From the NCBI RefSeq assembly GCF_004912155.1, contig NZ_STGX01000003.1:296309-360308 (forward strand): a stretch of DNA of 64,000 nt, given 5' to 3'. Shown here one piece after another: positions 49,564 through 58,525 of this stretch. Made by a program: the position numbers and the translations under genes. Numbering within the stretch: the first letter of the stretch is position 1; each line of letters starts with the position of its first letter. The notes under the pieces were generated by a model that was given only the letters and a program-made list of their open reading frames with translations, ran no database searches and was not told the origin of the DNA. The stretch comes from Glycomyces paridis. Lineage in GTDB: Bacteria; Actinomycetota; Actinomycetes; Mycobacteriales; Micromonosporaceae.

Positions 49564-50841
49564 ATGGGACCGGCACTCCCCGACACGCCATCACCCGCAC
49601 CACCGGGCCGCGCCCGCAGGCGCCTGCGCGCCGTGGTCGCCGCCTCCGCCGCCGTGGCCGCGTGCGGCGCCGGCGCGTTCACCATCGCGAACGCCTCGGC
49701 CGCCGAGGCCGGATGCGCCGTGGACTACCAGGTGACCGCCCAGTGGCCCGGCGGCTTCAACGCCGACGTGGCCATCACCAACCTCGGCGACGCCCCGATC
49801 GACACCTGGCGCCTGGAGTGGAACTTCACCGACGGCCAGCGCGTCCAGAACGCCTGGAACGCCAAGACCGCCCAGTCGGGCACCCGCGTGAGCGCCGACG
49901 CCGAGGCCTACAACGGGCGCGTGCCCGCCGCGGGCAGCGTCTCCTTCGGATTCTCCGGCACCTTCTCGGGCGACGAGACCTCCGCTCCGGAGACGTTCTG
50001 GCTCAACGGCGACGAATGCACCGGCGACACCGAGCCGGTGCCGACCGACCCGCCCACGAACGTCACCGAGGAGCCCACCGAGGAGCCGACCGGCGGCACC
50101 GGGCAGGACGAGTGGAACCCGCCCTCGAACCTGGTCCAGCCGCTCGACGAGGTCTGGGCGCACGTCGAGGACACCTACAACCTGAACTTCCGCAACTTCG
50201 GGTGGGACCAGATCATGGCCACCGGCGGCACGATCGACTACTGCGTCCGCTGGGACTCGCAGAACACCGTGAACGCCCAGACCCGCGACGCGATCGAGGC
50301 GAAACTCCAGGACCAGTACGACCTGTGGTTCGACCAGATGGCCGGATGGAGCGAGTTCCCGTTCGACCAGATCGAGGTGAACGTGGTCGGCTGGGCCGCC
50401 CGCGACCGCAACCTCCTCCAGTGGTCGGACGACTCGGTCGACGTCTACATCGGCGACATCCGCGAGAACGCGCCGCAGTGCTCAGAGGACTGCGGCCGGT
50501 TCTTCCACCAGGACGGGAACTACTCCCAGTGCCCCGGCGGCGAGACGCACCACTACGACCAGAGCCTGTGGCTCACCCAGGGCATGGGCGGCGGCGCGGG
50601 CGGCGACTGGGGCCAGCGCATGGGCCAGGAATACTTCGTGAACTCGTTGAACTCCAGCCAGATCACGATCTACCTGCATGAACTCGGGCACACGTTCGGT
50701 CTGGACGACTTCTACGACTGGACGCCCTCGGGCCAGTGCTGCTTCATCATGCTGGCGGGCTCGTCCTCGACCATCACCGAGTTCGACCAGTGGATGCTCC
50801 GCGACTGGTGGCGCCACTTGAAGAGCCGCTACGGCTACTGA
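49564..50841 (+). CDS. Secreted CBM2-containing zinc metalloprotease-like protein
   Basis: The 425-residue exported protein has a leader with RRRLRAVVAASAAVAACGAGAF ... ASAAEA. A CBM2 cellulose-binding domain follows at 51-152 (Cys51 to Cys152, WRLEWNFTDGQRVQNAWNA, FWLNGDEC), then a Pro/Thr/Glu linker (153-185) and a C-terminal domain. The latter holds HELGHTFGLDD at 372-382, a metzincin-type HExxHxxGxxD zinc site, and CCFIMLAGSS as a possible Met-turn. Several paired Cys suggest disulfides. It may cleave wall-bound or plant proteins while held on cellulose; the catalytic role is inferred from the zinc motif only. The TGATCGATATCA site lies 67 bp upstream. Confidence 0.85.
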   Translation: MGPALPDTPSPAPPGRARRRLRAVVAASAAVAACGAGAFTIANASAAEAGCAVDYQVTAQWPGGFNADVAITNLGDAPIDTWRLEWNFTDGQRVQNAWNAKTAQSGTRVSADAEAYNGRVPAAGSVSFGFSGTFSGDETSAPETFWLNGDECTGDTEPVPTDPPTNVTEEPTEEPTGGTGQDEWNPPSNLVQPLDEVWAHVEDTYNLNFRNFGWDQIMATGGTIDYCVRWDSQNTVNAQTRDAIEAKLQDQYDLWFDQMAGWSEFPFDQIEVNVVGWAARDRNLLQWSDDSVDVYIGDIRENAPQCSEDCGRFFHQDGNYSQCPGGETHHYDQSLWLTQGMGGGAGGDWGQRMGQEYFVNSLNSSQITIYLHELGHTFGLDDFYDWTPSGQCCFIMLAGSSSTITEFDQWMLRDWWRHLKSRYGY

Positions 50842-50899
50842 CCCGCGACCGGCGGGCCCGGGCCCGTCCGCAGTCCCCGGACCGGAAGGCGGGGGCTGA

Positions 50900-50945
50900 G
50901 GCCGGACCGGTCCGGGACCGTCCCAGGTCCCGGACCGGTCCGGCC
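50900..50945. terminator. Long bidirectional terminator hairpin
   Basis: A perfect 20-bp inverted repeat (arms 50900-50919 and 50926-50945) closes a GTCCCA loop. It sits between the convergent metalloprotease and alpha/beta-hydrolase genes, so it can end transcription from both sides. Confidence 0.88.
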
Positions 50946-50953
50946 GTCGCGTC

Positions 50954-51811
50954 TTACAGGAGCGCGCGCAGTGCGGCCGCGAACTCGTCGGGCTTGCCGG
51001 TCTGGCCGTACTCGCCGCCGAGGAAGCCGCCGTGGTCGCCGGGGAGGACGACGGCCTCGCCGCCGAGCGCTTCGGCGTCGGCGCGGGCCGCTCGGGCCGC
51101 CATCGTCTGCCCCGAGTCCTCGCCGACGGCGATCACGACGCGCGTGGCGGCGGCGCGGATCGCGTCCCAGTCCTGGCGGTAGGCGTTGCAGGTGACCATG
51201 TTCTGGCCCAGCAGCGGGTCGTCGCGGGAGCCGTCGTCCTCGGACGGGAGGCCGAACGCGGCCGGGTCGGGCGCGGGCGCCTCCAGGTAGTCGGCGGGCA
51301 CCGGGCCGTCGTAGGAGACGAGCGCGATGAACTTCGCCATCGCCGGGCCGAAGCCCGACTTCAGGTAGGTCTCGCGGATGTCGCGGCACACCGCCAGCAC
51401 GGCCTCGCGGTCGTCGAGCTCCTGCGGCGCGGGCGGCTCGTGCGCCACGAGGACCCGGACCTGCCCGGGGTGCTTCGCGACGAGCGCGAGCGCGTTCACG
51501 GCGCCGCCGCTGCTGGCGAACACGTCGACCGGCTCGGAGCCGATCGCGGCGATGACGCGGTGGAGGTCGTCGGCGTGCTCCTCGGGCGTGGTCTCCTCGG
51601 CGCCGTCGGTGCGCGGGCTGCGTTCGGACCCGCGCGGGTCGTAGGTGACCACGCGCCGGTCGGCGAAGTGCCCGGCGAGGGTCGCGAATCCCGCGGCGGC
51701 CATCGGCGAGCCGACGACGAGCAGCGTCGGCCCCGCGTCGCCGCCCTCGCGGACGTCGTAGTGCAGGACGGCGCCGGGCGCCTCGATGGTGCGGGTCTGC
51801 GGTTCGGTCAT
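50954..51811 (-). CDS. Alpha/beta-hydrolase fold protein
   Basis: The 285-residue soluble hydrolase begins with [23 protein letters not shown], replacing the usual HG oxyanion strand. It continues [14 protein letters not shown], then [21 protein letters not shown], with nucleophile Ser in A-S-S-G-G. C-terminal AVGEDSG and PGDHGGFL supply Asp and His. Similar actinobacterial proteins are annotated as alpha/beta hydrolases with unknown substrate. GAGGAGACCACC precedes the ATG. It is divergent from glpK across 266 bp that hold a 15-bp tandem repeat. Confidence 0.87.
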   Translation of the reverse strand: MTEPQTRTIEAPGAVLHYDVREGGDAGPTLLVVGSPMAAAGFATLAGHFADRRVVTYDPRGSERSPRTDGAEETTPEEHADDLHRVIAAIGSEPVDVFASSGGAVNALALVAKHPGQVRVLVAHEPPAPQELDDREAVLAVCRDIRETYLKSGFGPAMAKFIALVSYDGPVPADYLEAPAPDPAAFGLPSEDDGSRDDPLLGQNMVTCNAYRQDWDAIRAAATRVVIAVGEDSGQTMAARAARADAEALGGEAVVLPGDHGGFLGGEYGQTGKPDEFAAALRALL

Positions 51812-51908
51812 GGTGGTCTCCTCGTTCTTTCGGGTGTCTCCTGTACAGACGAGACTGGACCGCCGGATTCAGCGGCGCACCGGAATCGGCGGGTCCGGCG
51901 AGACTCGA

Positions 51909-51998
51909 GCCGCTGAAAACCAAGCCGCTGAAAACCAAGCCGTCGAACACCGAGTCCTCGAAGACCGAGTCCGCGAAGACCGGGACGCCGAAAGGTCC
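51909..51998. repeat. 15-bp tandem repeat, six degenerate units
   Basis: Units read GCCGCTGAAAACCAA twice (identical), then GCCGTCGAACACCGA, GTCCTCGAAGACCGA, GTCCGCGAAGACCGG and GACGCCGAAAGGTCC. Period is exactly 15, so either strand encodes a pentapeptide periodicity, but no gene with a start and ribosome-binding site covers it. It lies 79 bp before glpK. Confidence 0.85.
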
Positions 51999-52077
51999 CG
52001 GTCCGGCTCGCGCCCGCCGCCCGGTGGCGACACAATCGACCCGACCCGCTTTTCGCGACCCGCCTCTGGAGCGCACC

Positions 52078-53607
52078 ATGACCGACACGCACGCCGGACC
52101 GTACATCGCCGCGATCGACCAGGGCACCACGTCCTCGCGCTGCATCCTCTTCGACCACGCGGGGCGCGCGGTCGCCGTCGACCAGAAGGAGCACGCCCAG
52201 ATCCTGCCCCGGCCCGGCTGGGTCGAGCACGACGCCGCCGAGATCTGGCGGAACGTCCAGGAGGTCGTCGCGGGCGCGATGGTCAAGGCCGGGGCCGGGC
52301 ACGACGACGTCCTCGCCGTCGGCATCACCAACCAGCGCGAGACCACCCTCCTGTGGGACCGGCGCACCGGCAGGCCCGTCCACAACGCGATCGTCTGGCA
52401 GGACACCCGCACCGACGCCCTCTGCGAGCGCCTCGGCGGCGACGCCGGCCAGGACCGGTTCCGCCGCGAGACCGGCCTGCCGCTCGCCGCCTACTTCGCC
52501 GGGCCCAAGATCGCCTGGCTCCTCGACAACGTCGCGGGCCTGCGCGAACGCGCCGAAGCGGGCGACCTCCTGTTCGGCACCATGGACTCCTGGATCGTCT
52601 GGAACCTCACCGGCGGCGTCAACGGCGGCGTCCACGTCACCGACGTCACCAACGCCTCCCGCACCCTCCTCATGAACCTCGACGACCTGGCGTGGAACGA
52701 GGACATCGCCGCCGCGATCGGCGTCCCGACCCGCGTCCTCCCCGAGATCCGCTCCTCCTCGGAGGTCTACGGCCACGTCGCCGGAGGCCCCCTCGGCGAC
52801 CTCCTCGCCGGCGTCCCCGTCGCCGCCGCCCTCGGCGACCAGCAGGCCGCCCTGTTCGGACAGACCTGCTTCGACGTCGGCGAGGCCAAGTCCACGTACG
52901 GCACCGGCACCTTCATGCTCATGAACACCGGCGAAGCGCCCATCCGCTCCGAATCGGGCCTCCTCACCACCGTCGGCTACCGCATCGGCCGCGCCGACCC
53001 CGTCTACGCCCTCGAAGGCTCCATCGCCGTCACCGGCTCCCTCGTCCAGTGGATGCGCGACCAGATGGGCCTCATCGCCGACGCCGCCGAGATCGAGACC
53101 CTCGCCGCCACCGTCGCCGACAACGGCGGCGCCTACATCGTCCCGGCCTTCTCCGGCCTCTTCGCCCCCTACTGGCGCTCCGACGCCCGCGGCGTCATCG
53201 CCGGACTCACCCGCTACGTCACCAAGGCCCACCTCGCCCGCGCCGTCCTCGAAGCGACCGCCTGGCAGACCCGCGAGATCACCGACGCCATGACCGCCGA
53301 CTCCGGCGCCGAACTCACCGCGCTTAAAGTGGACGGCGGCATGACCGCCAACGGCCTCCTCATGCAGATCCTCGCCGACGTCCTCGACGCCCCCGTCGTG
53401 CGCCCCGTCGTCGCCGAGACCACCTGCCTCGGCGCCGCCTACGCCGCCGGACTCGCCGTCGGCTTCTGGAACGGCACCGAGGACCTGCGCGCCAACTGGC
53501 GCCGCGACGCCGAATGGACACCCCGCATGGACCCCGAGACCCGCGCGGGCGAATACCGCAACTGGCTCAAAGCCGTTGAGCGGACCAAAGGCTGGCTGAG
53601 CGAATAG
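52078..53607 (+). CDS. glpK: Glycerol kinase
   Basis: This 509-residue FGGY kinase phosphorylates glycerol to glycerol-3-phosphate. [18 protein letters not shown] is the ATP phosphate loop. [31 protein letters not shown] covers the glycerol-binding Arg-Glu and Trp, and [11 protein letters not shown] the catalytic Asp region. [12 protein letters not shown] and [18 protein letters not shown] complete the family. Length is usual. The start at 52078 follows CTGGAGCGCACC and gives the normal N-terminus. glpD follows after 26 nt. No glycerol facilitator gene (glpF) is adjacent. Confidence 0.97.
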   Translation: MTDTHAGPYIAAIDQGTTSSRCILFDHAGRAVAVDQKEHAQILPRPGWVEHDAAEIWRNVQEVVAGAMVKAGAGHDDVLAVGITNQRETTLLWDRRTGRPVHNAIVWQDTRTDALCERLGGDAGQDRFRRETGLPLAAYFAGPKIAWLLDNVAGLRERAEAGDLLFGTMDSWIVWNLTGGVNGGVHVTDVTNASRTLLMNLDDLAWNEDIAAAIGVPTRVLPEIRSSSEVYGHVAGGPLGDLLAGVPVAAALGDQQAALFGQTCFDVGEAKSTYGTGTFMLMNTGEAPIRSESGLLTTVGYRIGRADPVYALEGSIAVTGSLVQWMRDQMGLIADAAEIETLAATVADNGGAYIVPAFSGLFAPYWRSDARGVIAGLTRYVTKAHLARAVLEATAWQTREITDAMTADSGAELTALKVDGGMTANGLLMQILADVLDAPVVRPVVAETTCLGAAYAAGLAVGFWNGTEDLRANWRRDAEWTPRMDPETRAGEYRNWLKAVERTKGWLSE

Positions 53608-53633
53608 CATCAGGTGACGAAAGGAGGCCGGCC

Positions 53634-55247
53634 ATGGGCGCAGCGCGGCACGACCCCCTCGCGGCGACCCGACCGGCCGCCTACAGCGGCGAACGGCCCG
53701 ACCGGGCCGCCGAACGCGCCGAACTCACACGGTCCACCTTCGACCTCCTCGTCATCGGCGGCGGCATCCTCGGCATCTCCACCGCCTGGCACGCCGCCCA
53801 GTCCGGCCTGCGCGTCGCCCTCGTCGACGCCGGCGACTTCGCCGGCGCCACCTCCTCGGCCTCCACCAAACTCCTCCACGGCGGCCTGCGCTACCTCCAG
53901 ACCGGCGCCGTGCGCCTCGTCGCCGAGAACCACTTCGAACGCCGCGCCGTCACCCGCCAGGTCGCCCCCCACCTCGCCCGCCCGCTCACCTTCTACCTCC
54001 CCGTCTACCGCGGCGGCCCCCACGGCGCCGCCAAACTCGGCGCCGGCGTCTTCGCCTACTCCGCGCTCTCCGGCTTCGGTGACGGCGTCGGCCACCTCCT
54101 CAACCCCGCCAAGGCCCGCATGGCCGTGCCCGAACTGCGCACCGAGCACCTCAAAGCGGTCGCCGTCTACGGCGACAGCCAGATGAACGACTCCCGGATG
54201 GCCCTCATGACCGTCCGCGCCGCCGTCGAATCCGGTGCGGCCGTGCTCAACCACGCCGAGGTCACCGCCCTGCGCACCGTCCGCGGCCGCGTCTGCGGCG
54301 CCGACCTGCGCGACCGGCTCGACGGCACCGAGTTCGGCGTGGCCGCCCACGTCGTCCTCAACGCCACCGGGCCCTGGGTCGACCACCTCCGCCGCATGGA
54401 GCACCCCGGCGCGAACCCCTCCATCCGCCTCTCCAAAGGCGCCCACCTCGTCCTCAAGCGCACCGCGCACTGGCGGGCCGCGCTGGCGACGCCGATCGAC
54501 CGGTACCGCATCACCTTCGCGGTGCCCTGGGAGGACATGCTGCTGCTGGGCACCACCGACGAGGCCTACGAGGGCGACCCCGGCGAGGTCGCCGCGAACC
54601 GCCGGGACATCACGCAGATCCTCGACGAGGCGGGCGTGTCCGTCCGCTCCGACCAGCTGCGGCCCGAACTCATCACCTACGCCTTCGCCGGGCTCCGGGT
54701 CCTGCCCGGCGGTCCCGGCGACACCGCGAAGGCCCGGCGCGAGACGGTGCTCTCCGAGGGCCGCGGCGGGATGCTCTCGGTGGCGGGCGGCAAGTGGACC
54801 ACGTTCCGCCACATCGGACGGACGGTCATGGCGAAGCTCGCGCGCCTGCCCGGGTACTCGCTCGGCGCCGAGAGGGAGCCGCTGGCGAACCTGCCGCGCC
54901 GCCTGCCCCTGCCCGGCATCGCGAACCCGCACGCCGTCGCCCACCGGCTCCTGTCCGACGGCGGCTCGCCGCTCACCGACCTCGGCGCGGACACCGCCGT
55001 GCACCTCGCGACCCACTACGGCTCCATCGCCTTCGACATCGCCCGACTCGCGGGGGAGCACCCCGAACTCGCCGAGCGCCTCCACCCCGACGCGCCCGAG
55101 ATCTGGGCCCAGGTCGTCTACGCCCGCGACATGGAATGGGCCGCCACCCCCGACGACGTCCTCCGCCGCCGCACCACCCTCAAGATCCGAGGCCTCGACA
55201 CCCCGGAGATCAGAGCCGAAGTCCAGGCCCTCCTCGACCGCAGGTGA
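53634..55247 (+). CDS. glpD: Glycerol-3-phosphate dehydrogenase (FAD-dependent)
   Basis: The 537-residue flavoenzyme oxidises glycerol-3-phosphate to dihydroxyacetone phosphate at the membrane. After a ~35-residue variable N-terminus the FAD loop reads LLVIGGGILGISTAWHAAQSGLRVALVDAGDFA. SSASTKLLHGGLRYL is the GlpD signature, and VLNATGPWVD and SVAGGKWTTFRHIG close the FAD site. The C-terminal DAO-type domain ends at 537. AAAGGAGG lies 7-14 nt before the ATG, close to the ideal Shine-Dalgarno sequence. With glpK it forms a minimal glycerol operon. Confidence 0.96.
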   Translation: MGAARHDPLAATRPAAYSGERPDRAAERAELTRSTFDLLVIGGGILGISTAWHAAQSGLRVALVDAGDFAGATSSASTKLLHGGLRYLQTGAVRLVAENHFERRAVTRQVAPHLARPLTFYLPVYRGGPHGAAKLGAGVFAYSALSGFGDGVGHLLNPAKARMAVPELRTEHLKAVAVYGDSQMNDSRMALMTVRAAVESGAAVLNHAEVTALRTVRGRVCGADLRDRLDGTEFGVAAHVVLNATGPWVDHLRRMEHPGANPSIRLSKGAHLVLKRTAHWRAALATPIDRYRITFAVPWEDMLLLGTTDEAYEGDPGEVAANRRDITQILDEAGVSVRSDQLRPELITYAFAGLRVLPGGPGDTAKARRETVLSEGRGGMLSVAGGKWTTFRHIGRTVMAKLARLPGYSLGAEREPLANLPRRLPLPGIANPHAVAHRLLSDGGSPLTDLGADTAVHLATHYGSIAFDIARLAGEHPELAERLHPDAPEIWAQVVYARDMEWAATPDDVLRRRTTLKIRGLDTPEIRAEVQALLDRR

Positions 55248-55375
55248 ACCCGCCGCACCAGACCACCGAACACGTGAAGCCGGCCCGCATTCCCGCCCGC
55301 ACCACCGCTGTCACACCCCCGAGCGATCGTTGAAGCCGGGGGCGCCTGCGCTCCGAGCCCTCCTCGCGTTCCCTC

Positions 55376-55921
55376 TCAGTCGCGGGTCGCGTCGGGGTGG
55401 ATCGCCAGGAACAGCGAGTACGGCTTCGCGCCCGGACCCGGCTGCATCTCCGCGAGGTCGTTCAAGAGCATCTTGAAGCGCTTGTTCACCGCCTCGTACT
55501 GCTCCTCGTTCATGCGCAGGCCGAGCCGGGCGGCGTTCACCTTCGACGGGTCGCCCAGCTGCGCGACCTCGGTCTGGAACACGTCCATCATCGCCGTCGA
55601 CATGTCCGACCAGAACTCCTCGCCCAGCCGCAGCGCCCAGGACTTGCGCGTCGCCAGGTACGGGATCTCGCGCGCCCCGCGCGCGCCGGTCCGCTCCTCC
55701 TGCGGCGCCAGGAACCCCGTGTCGACGAGCTTGCGCACATGGTGCAGCACCGTCGCCGGGTTCGACCCGAGCCGCTGGGCGATCTCCTTGTTCGTGAGCG
55801 CCTGGTCGAGGCACATGCGAAGAATCCGCAGCCGGACCGCCGAGGCCACCGCCTTCGCCTCGGCCTCCGAGGCCAGCCGCCGGTGATCCTTGTACCGCTC
55901 GGGTCCGCGCTCCTCTGCCAC
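55376..55921 (-). CDS. ArsR-type winged-helix transcriptional regulator
   Basis: The 181-residue regulator has an HTH in AVASAVRLRILRMCLDQALTNKEIAQRLGSNPATVLHHVRKLVDTGFLAP, of ArsR/HTH_20 type without metal-binding Cys. A C-terminal helical effector domain (about 95-181) follows. It is divergent from an MFS gene, with a perfect 20-bp palindrome between them. It therefore most likely represses the transporter and responds to its substrate. Confidence 0.88.
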   Translation of the reverse strand: MAEERGPERYKDHRRLASEAEAKAVASAVRLRILRMCLDQALTNKEIAQRLGSNPATVLHHVRKLVDTGFLAPQEERTGARGAREIPYLATRKSWALRLGEEFWSDMSTAMMDVFQTEVAQLGDPSKVNAARLGLRMNEEQYEAVNKRFKMLLNDLAEMQPGPGAKPYSLFLAIHPDATRD

Positions 55922-55976
55922 GCCACCATCCTAGGGGGTCCAGAGTCGATCGCACACCACGTCGCGACATGACCGA

Positions 55977-56005
55977 TTGACAATTCCCAATCGATTGGGA
56001 ATACT
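55977..56005 (+). promoter_or_regulatory. MFS promoter with 20-bp palindromic operator in the spacer
   Basis: TTGACA (55977-55982) and AATACT (56000-56005) are 17 bp apart. The perfect palindrome ATTCCCAATCGATTGGGAAT (55983-56002) fills the spacer and runs into the -10. The expected transcription start falls at or next to ATG 56013, so the mRNA is probably leaderless; no Shine-Dalgarno is present. Confidence 0.75.
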
Positions 56006-56012
56006 CAATCGC

Positions 56013-57311
56013 ATGACGACCATCGGCGACCCGGAGGCGGCGCTGACCGCCGAACCCGACCGGCTCGGCCTCCTCCGCGACCACGACTTCCGCGACCTCT
56101 TCCTCTCCACGACCGTCGCGCAGTTCGGCTACCAGATCACCTCCCTCGCCCTGCCCCTCGCGGCCGTCATCGCACTCGACGTCTCAGAGCTCGAAGTCGG
56201 CGTGCTCTCCTCCATGACGATGATCGCCTTCCTGCTCATCGGCCTCCCCGCCGGCGCGTGGGTCGACCGGATGCGCCGCCGCAGGGTCCTCATCGTCAGC
56301 GACGTCGTGCGCGCCGCCGTCCTCTTCACCGTCCCCCTCGCCTGGTGGGCCGACGCCCTCACCATCTGGCACCTCTACGCCGTCGCCCTGGTCATCGGCA
56401 TCTTCACCGTCTTCTTCGACGTCTCGTACCAGAGCTACCTGCCCCACCTCGTGGGCCGCAAGCACCTCGTCGAGGGCAACGCCAAACTCGAGACCGTGCG
56501 CTCGACCGCCCAGCTCGGCGGGCCCGTCCTCGCCGGGCAGCTCATCGAATGGCTCACCGCGCCCGTCGCGCTGGCCTTCGACGCCGCCGCGATGGGCGCC
56601 TCGGCCCTGCTCCTGCTGCGCATCCGCCGCCGCGAACCCCGGCCGGTCGTGGCCCACGGCTCGCGGATCGGCGCCGAGATCAAGGACGGCCTGAGGTTCG
56701 TCTTCGGGAACCGCATCCTCGCCTCGATCGTGGCGTGCACGGGCACCTGGAACTTCTGGATGGGCGCGTTCATGGCGATGATCGTCGTGTTCCTGCCCCG
56801 CGACATCGGCTTGAGCCCCGGCGAGATCGGCCTGTTCTTCGCCCTGTTCGGCGTCGGCGGCGTGTTCGGCGCGTTCACCGTCGGCGCCGCCACCCGCCTG
56901 CTGGGGGAGGGGCGCGTCGTCTGGGTCTCGGTCGCCGTGACCTCGCCGTGGGTGCTCCTCACCCCGGCCGCCGAACCCGGCTGGCGGATCTGGATCGCGG
57001 CGGCCGCGATGGCGTTCGTCGGCCTCGGCGCCGTGGTCTACAACGTGACGCAGGTGAGCTTCCGCCAGCGCCTGACCCCCGACGGGATGCTCGGCCGCAT
57101 GAACGCGACCGTGCGCTTCATCGTGTACGGCACCTACGCCGTCGGCGCGCTGGTGGGCGGCGCCCTCGGCCAGGCGCTCGGGGCGCGGAACACGCTGTGG
57201 ATCGCCGCGGCAGGGTTCTGCCTGTCGGTCCTGCCGGTGTTCCTCTCGCCGCTGCGGAACATGCGGACCCTGCCCGATCCCGAGCACGAGCCCGTGGGAG
57301 CGGCCGCCTGA
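56013..57311 (+). CDS. MFS efflux-type transporter
   Basis: This 432-residue permease has twelve hydrophobic segments. Family landmarks are RDLFLSTTVAQFGYQITSLALPLAAV in helix 1 and AGAWVDRMRRRRVLIVSDVVRAAVLF as the loop 2-3 motif. The type is the DHA3-like group (macrolide and siderophore exporters such as MefA or EntS). ATG 56013 lies directly after the promoter-operator and avoids 12 further in-frame codons that would overlap it. Control by the divergent ArsR-type protein is likely. Substrate unknown. Confidence 0.9.
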   Translation: MTTIGDPEAALTAEPDRLGLLRDHDFRDLFLSTTVAQFGYQITSLALPLAAVIALDVSELEVGVLSSMTMIAFLLIGLPAGAWVDRMRRRRVLIVSDVVRAAVLFTVPLAWWADALTIWHLYAVALVIGIFTVFFDVSYQSYLPHLVGRKHLVEGNAKLETVRSTAQLGGPVLAGQLIEWLTAPVALAFDAAAMGASALLLLRIRRREPRPVVAHGSRIGAEIKDGLRFVFGNRILASIVACTGTWNFWMGAFMAMIVVFLPRDIGLSPGEIGLFFALFGVGGVFGAFTVGAATRLLGEGRVVWVSVAVTSPWVLLTPAAEPGWRIWIAAAAMAFVGLGAVVYNVTQVSFRQRLTPDGMLGRMNATVRFIVYGTYAVGALVGGALGQALGARNTLWIAAAGFCLSVLPVFLSPLRNMRTLPDPEHEPVGAAA

Positions 57312-57327
57312 ACCGTCTCCCACGTCC

Positions 57328-57384
57328 GGGTCCGCCCGGTGGCGGCGCGCCGAGCCTCGTCGGCGCCCGCCGCCGGGCGGACCC
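57328..57384. terminator. Bidirectional terminator hairpin
   Basis: GGGTCCGCCCGG (57328-57339) pairs with 57373-57384, and the stem continues inward through GGCGGCG with a small bulge. It separates the convergent MFS and DUF4267 genes. Confidence 0.75.
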
Positions 57385-57387
57385 ATG

Positions 57388-57792
57388 TCAGGCCGCGACG
57401 GCCTTGGCGCGCTTGGCGACCGAGAGCTGGAGCAGGCCGGTGACGATGACCGCGACCGCGGTCGCGTAGTGGATGCCGAACGCGGCGGCGGTGCTGCCGT
57501 CGTGGACGAGGATGAGCGAGCCGTCGCCGATCGGGATGAGCGCGATGGCGAGCAGGACCCAGCCGAGCGCGCGGCGCTCGCGGATCGCCAGCAGGACCAG
57601 GATCACGATTGCGGAGGCGAGGTCGCGCACGCCCTTGACGCTGAGGAATTCGGCGGCCTCCCCGGTGGGCCAGTGGGCGAAGCCCATGCTGGGGGCGACC
57701 TCGGCGGGGGTGAAGAGGTACTGGAGGCCGAAGGAGAAGACGAAGAGGACGCTGATGACGGTGAGGGCGTCGGCGATGATGCGGCGGGTCAT
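57388..57792 (-). CDS. DUF4267-like small membrane protein
   Basis: The 134-residue protein has four membrane helices (about 5-26, 53-70, 76-93 and 103-125). Between the first two lies LFTPAEVAPSMGFAHWPTGEAAEFLSVKGVRDLASA, the conserved segment of DUF4267 proteins. AAGGAGTCCCCC precedes the ATG. It is divergent from a TetR-family gene with paired palindromes between them, so it is probably the target of that repressor. Biochemical role unknown. Confidence 0.82.
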   Translation of the reverse strand: MTRRIIADALTVISVLFVFSFGLQYLFTPAEVAPSMGFAHWPTGEAAEFLSVKGVRDLASAIVILVLLAIRERRALGWVLLAIALIPIGDGSLILVHDGSTAAAFGIHYATAVAVIVTGLLQLSVAKRAKAVAA

Positions 57793-57820
57793 GGGGGACT
57801 CCTTGATTGCGGCTAGGAAA

Positions 57821-57886
57821 TCTAGCGTTGCTAGGAACATGAATGACGCTAGCATAGCCTCGCTCGAATGTCTAGCGGTGCTAGTA
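57821..57886. promoter_or_regulatory. Two CTAGC-N3-GCTAG operators between DUF4267 and TetR genes
   Basis: CTAGC-GTT-GCTAG (57822-57834) and CTAGC-GGT-GCTAG (57872-57884) are exactly 50 bp apart, with a GCTAGC core at 57848-57853 in between. The second operator overlaps TAGTAT (57882-57887), a likely -10 of the tetR gene, whose ATG at 57895 is then near the transcript start. Confidence 0.8.
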
Positions 57887-57894
57887 TCGTGATC

Positions 57895-58464
57895 ATGGCT
57901 ACACAACAGCGCCGCGAACGCGAACGCGCTCAACGCGAAACGCTCATCGTCAACGCCGCCCGCGAGATGGCCGAGGCCGACGGCTGGCCCTCGGTGACCG
58001 TCCGCAAACTCGCCGAGCGGATCGAGTACAGCCAGCCCGTCCTCTACAGCCACTTCGCCGGCCGCGGCGCGATCGTCGACGCCGTGGCCCTCCAGGGCAT
58101 CGCCGAACTCACCGAGGTCTTCAAGAAGGCCAGGGCCGCCGCCGAACCGGGCGGGGAGGTCGCGGCCGTCGCCCAGGCCTACCTCGACTTCGCGTCCGCC
58201 AACCCCGCCCTGTTCGAGGCGATCTTCACCCTCGCCGAAGGCCTGCCCTTCGGCGCCGACGCCCCCGAGGTCCTCAAGGCCGCCTTCGCGGAGCTGTACG
58301 CGGTGTTCGCGCCGCTCGCGGGCGACCGCGACCCCGACGCGTTCACCGAGGTCGGCTGGGCGGCGATCCACGGCCTGGCCGCCCTGGGCCGCGACGGTCG
58401 ACTGCGCCCCGACCTCCTCGAAAAGCGCCTGCCGATCCTGCTCGACCTCTTCACGAGGCCCTGA
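57895..58464 (+). CDS. TetR-family transcriptional regulator
   Basis: The 189-residue repressor has an N-terminal HTH in RETLIVNAAREMAEADGWPSVTVRKLAERIEYSQPVLYSHFAGRGAIVDAVA, the standard TetR DNA-binding domain. A WHG-type C-terminal ligand domain follows. ATG 57895 was preferred to the in-frame start at 57868 because the latter lies within the operator. It probably represses itself and the divergent DUF4267 gene. Confidence 0.9.
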   Translation: MATQQRRERERAQRETLIVNAAREMAEADGWPSVTVRKLAERIEYSQPVLYSHFAGRGAIVDAVALQGIAELTEVFKKARAAAEPGGEVAAVAQAYLDFASANPALFEAIFTLAEGLPFGADAPEVLKAAFAELYAVFAPLAGDRDPDAFTEVGWAAIHGLAALGRDGRLRPDLLEKRLPILLDLFTRP

Positions 58465-58525
58465 GGCGGTCACGTCCGAGCCGCCCGGCGGGTCAGTAGA
58501 GTCGACCGACGTGAAAGGCGGACCG

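Noticed and set aside
51909..51998. CRISPR or pentapeptide-repeat gene
   Set aside because: Units are adjacent without spacers, and no frame has a start, ribosome-binding site and the A(D/N)LxX pattern.
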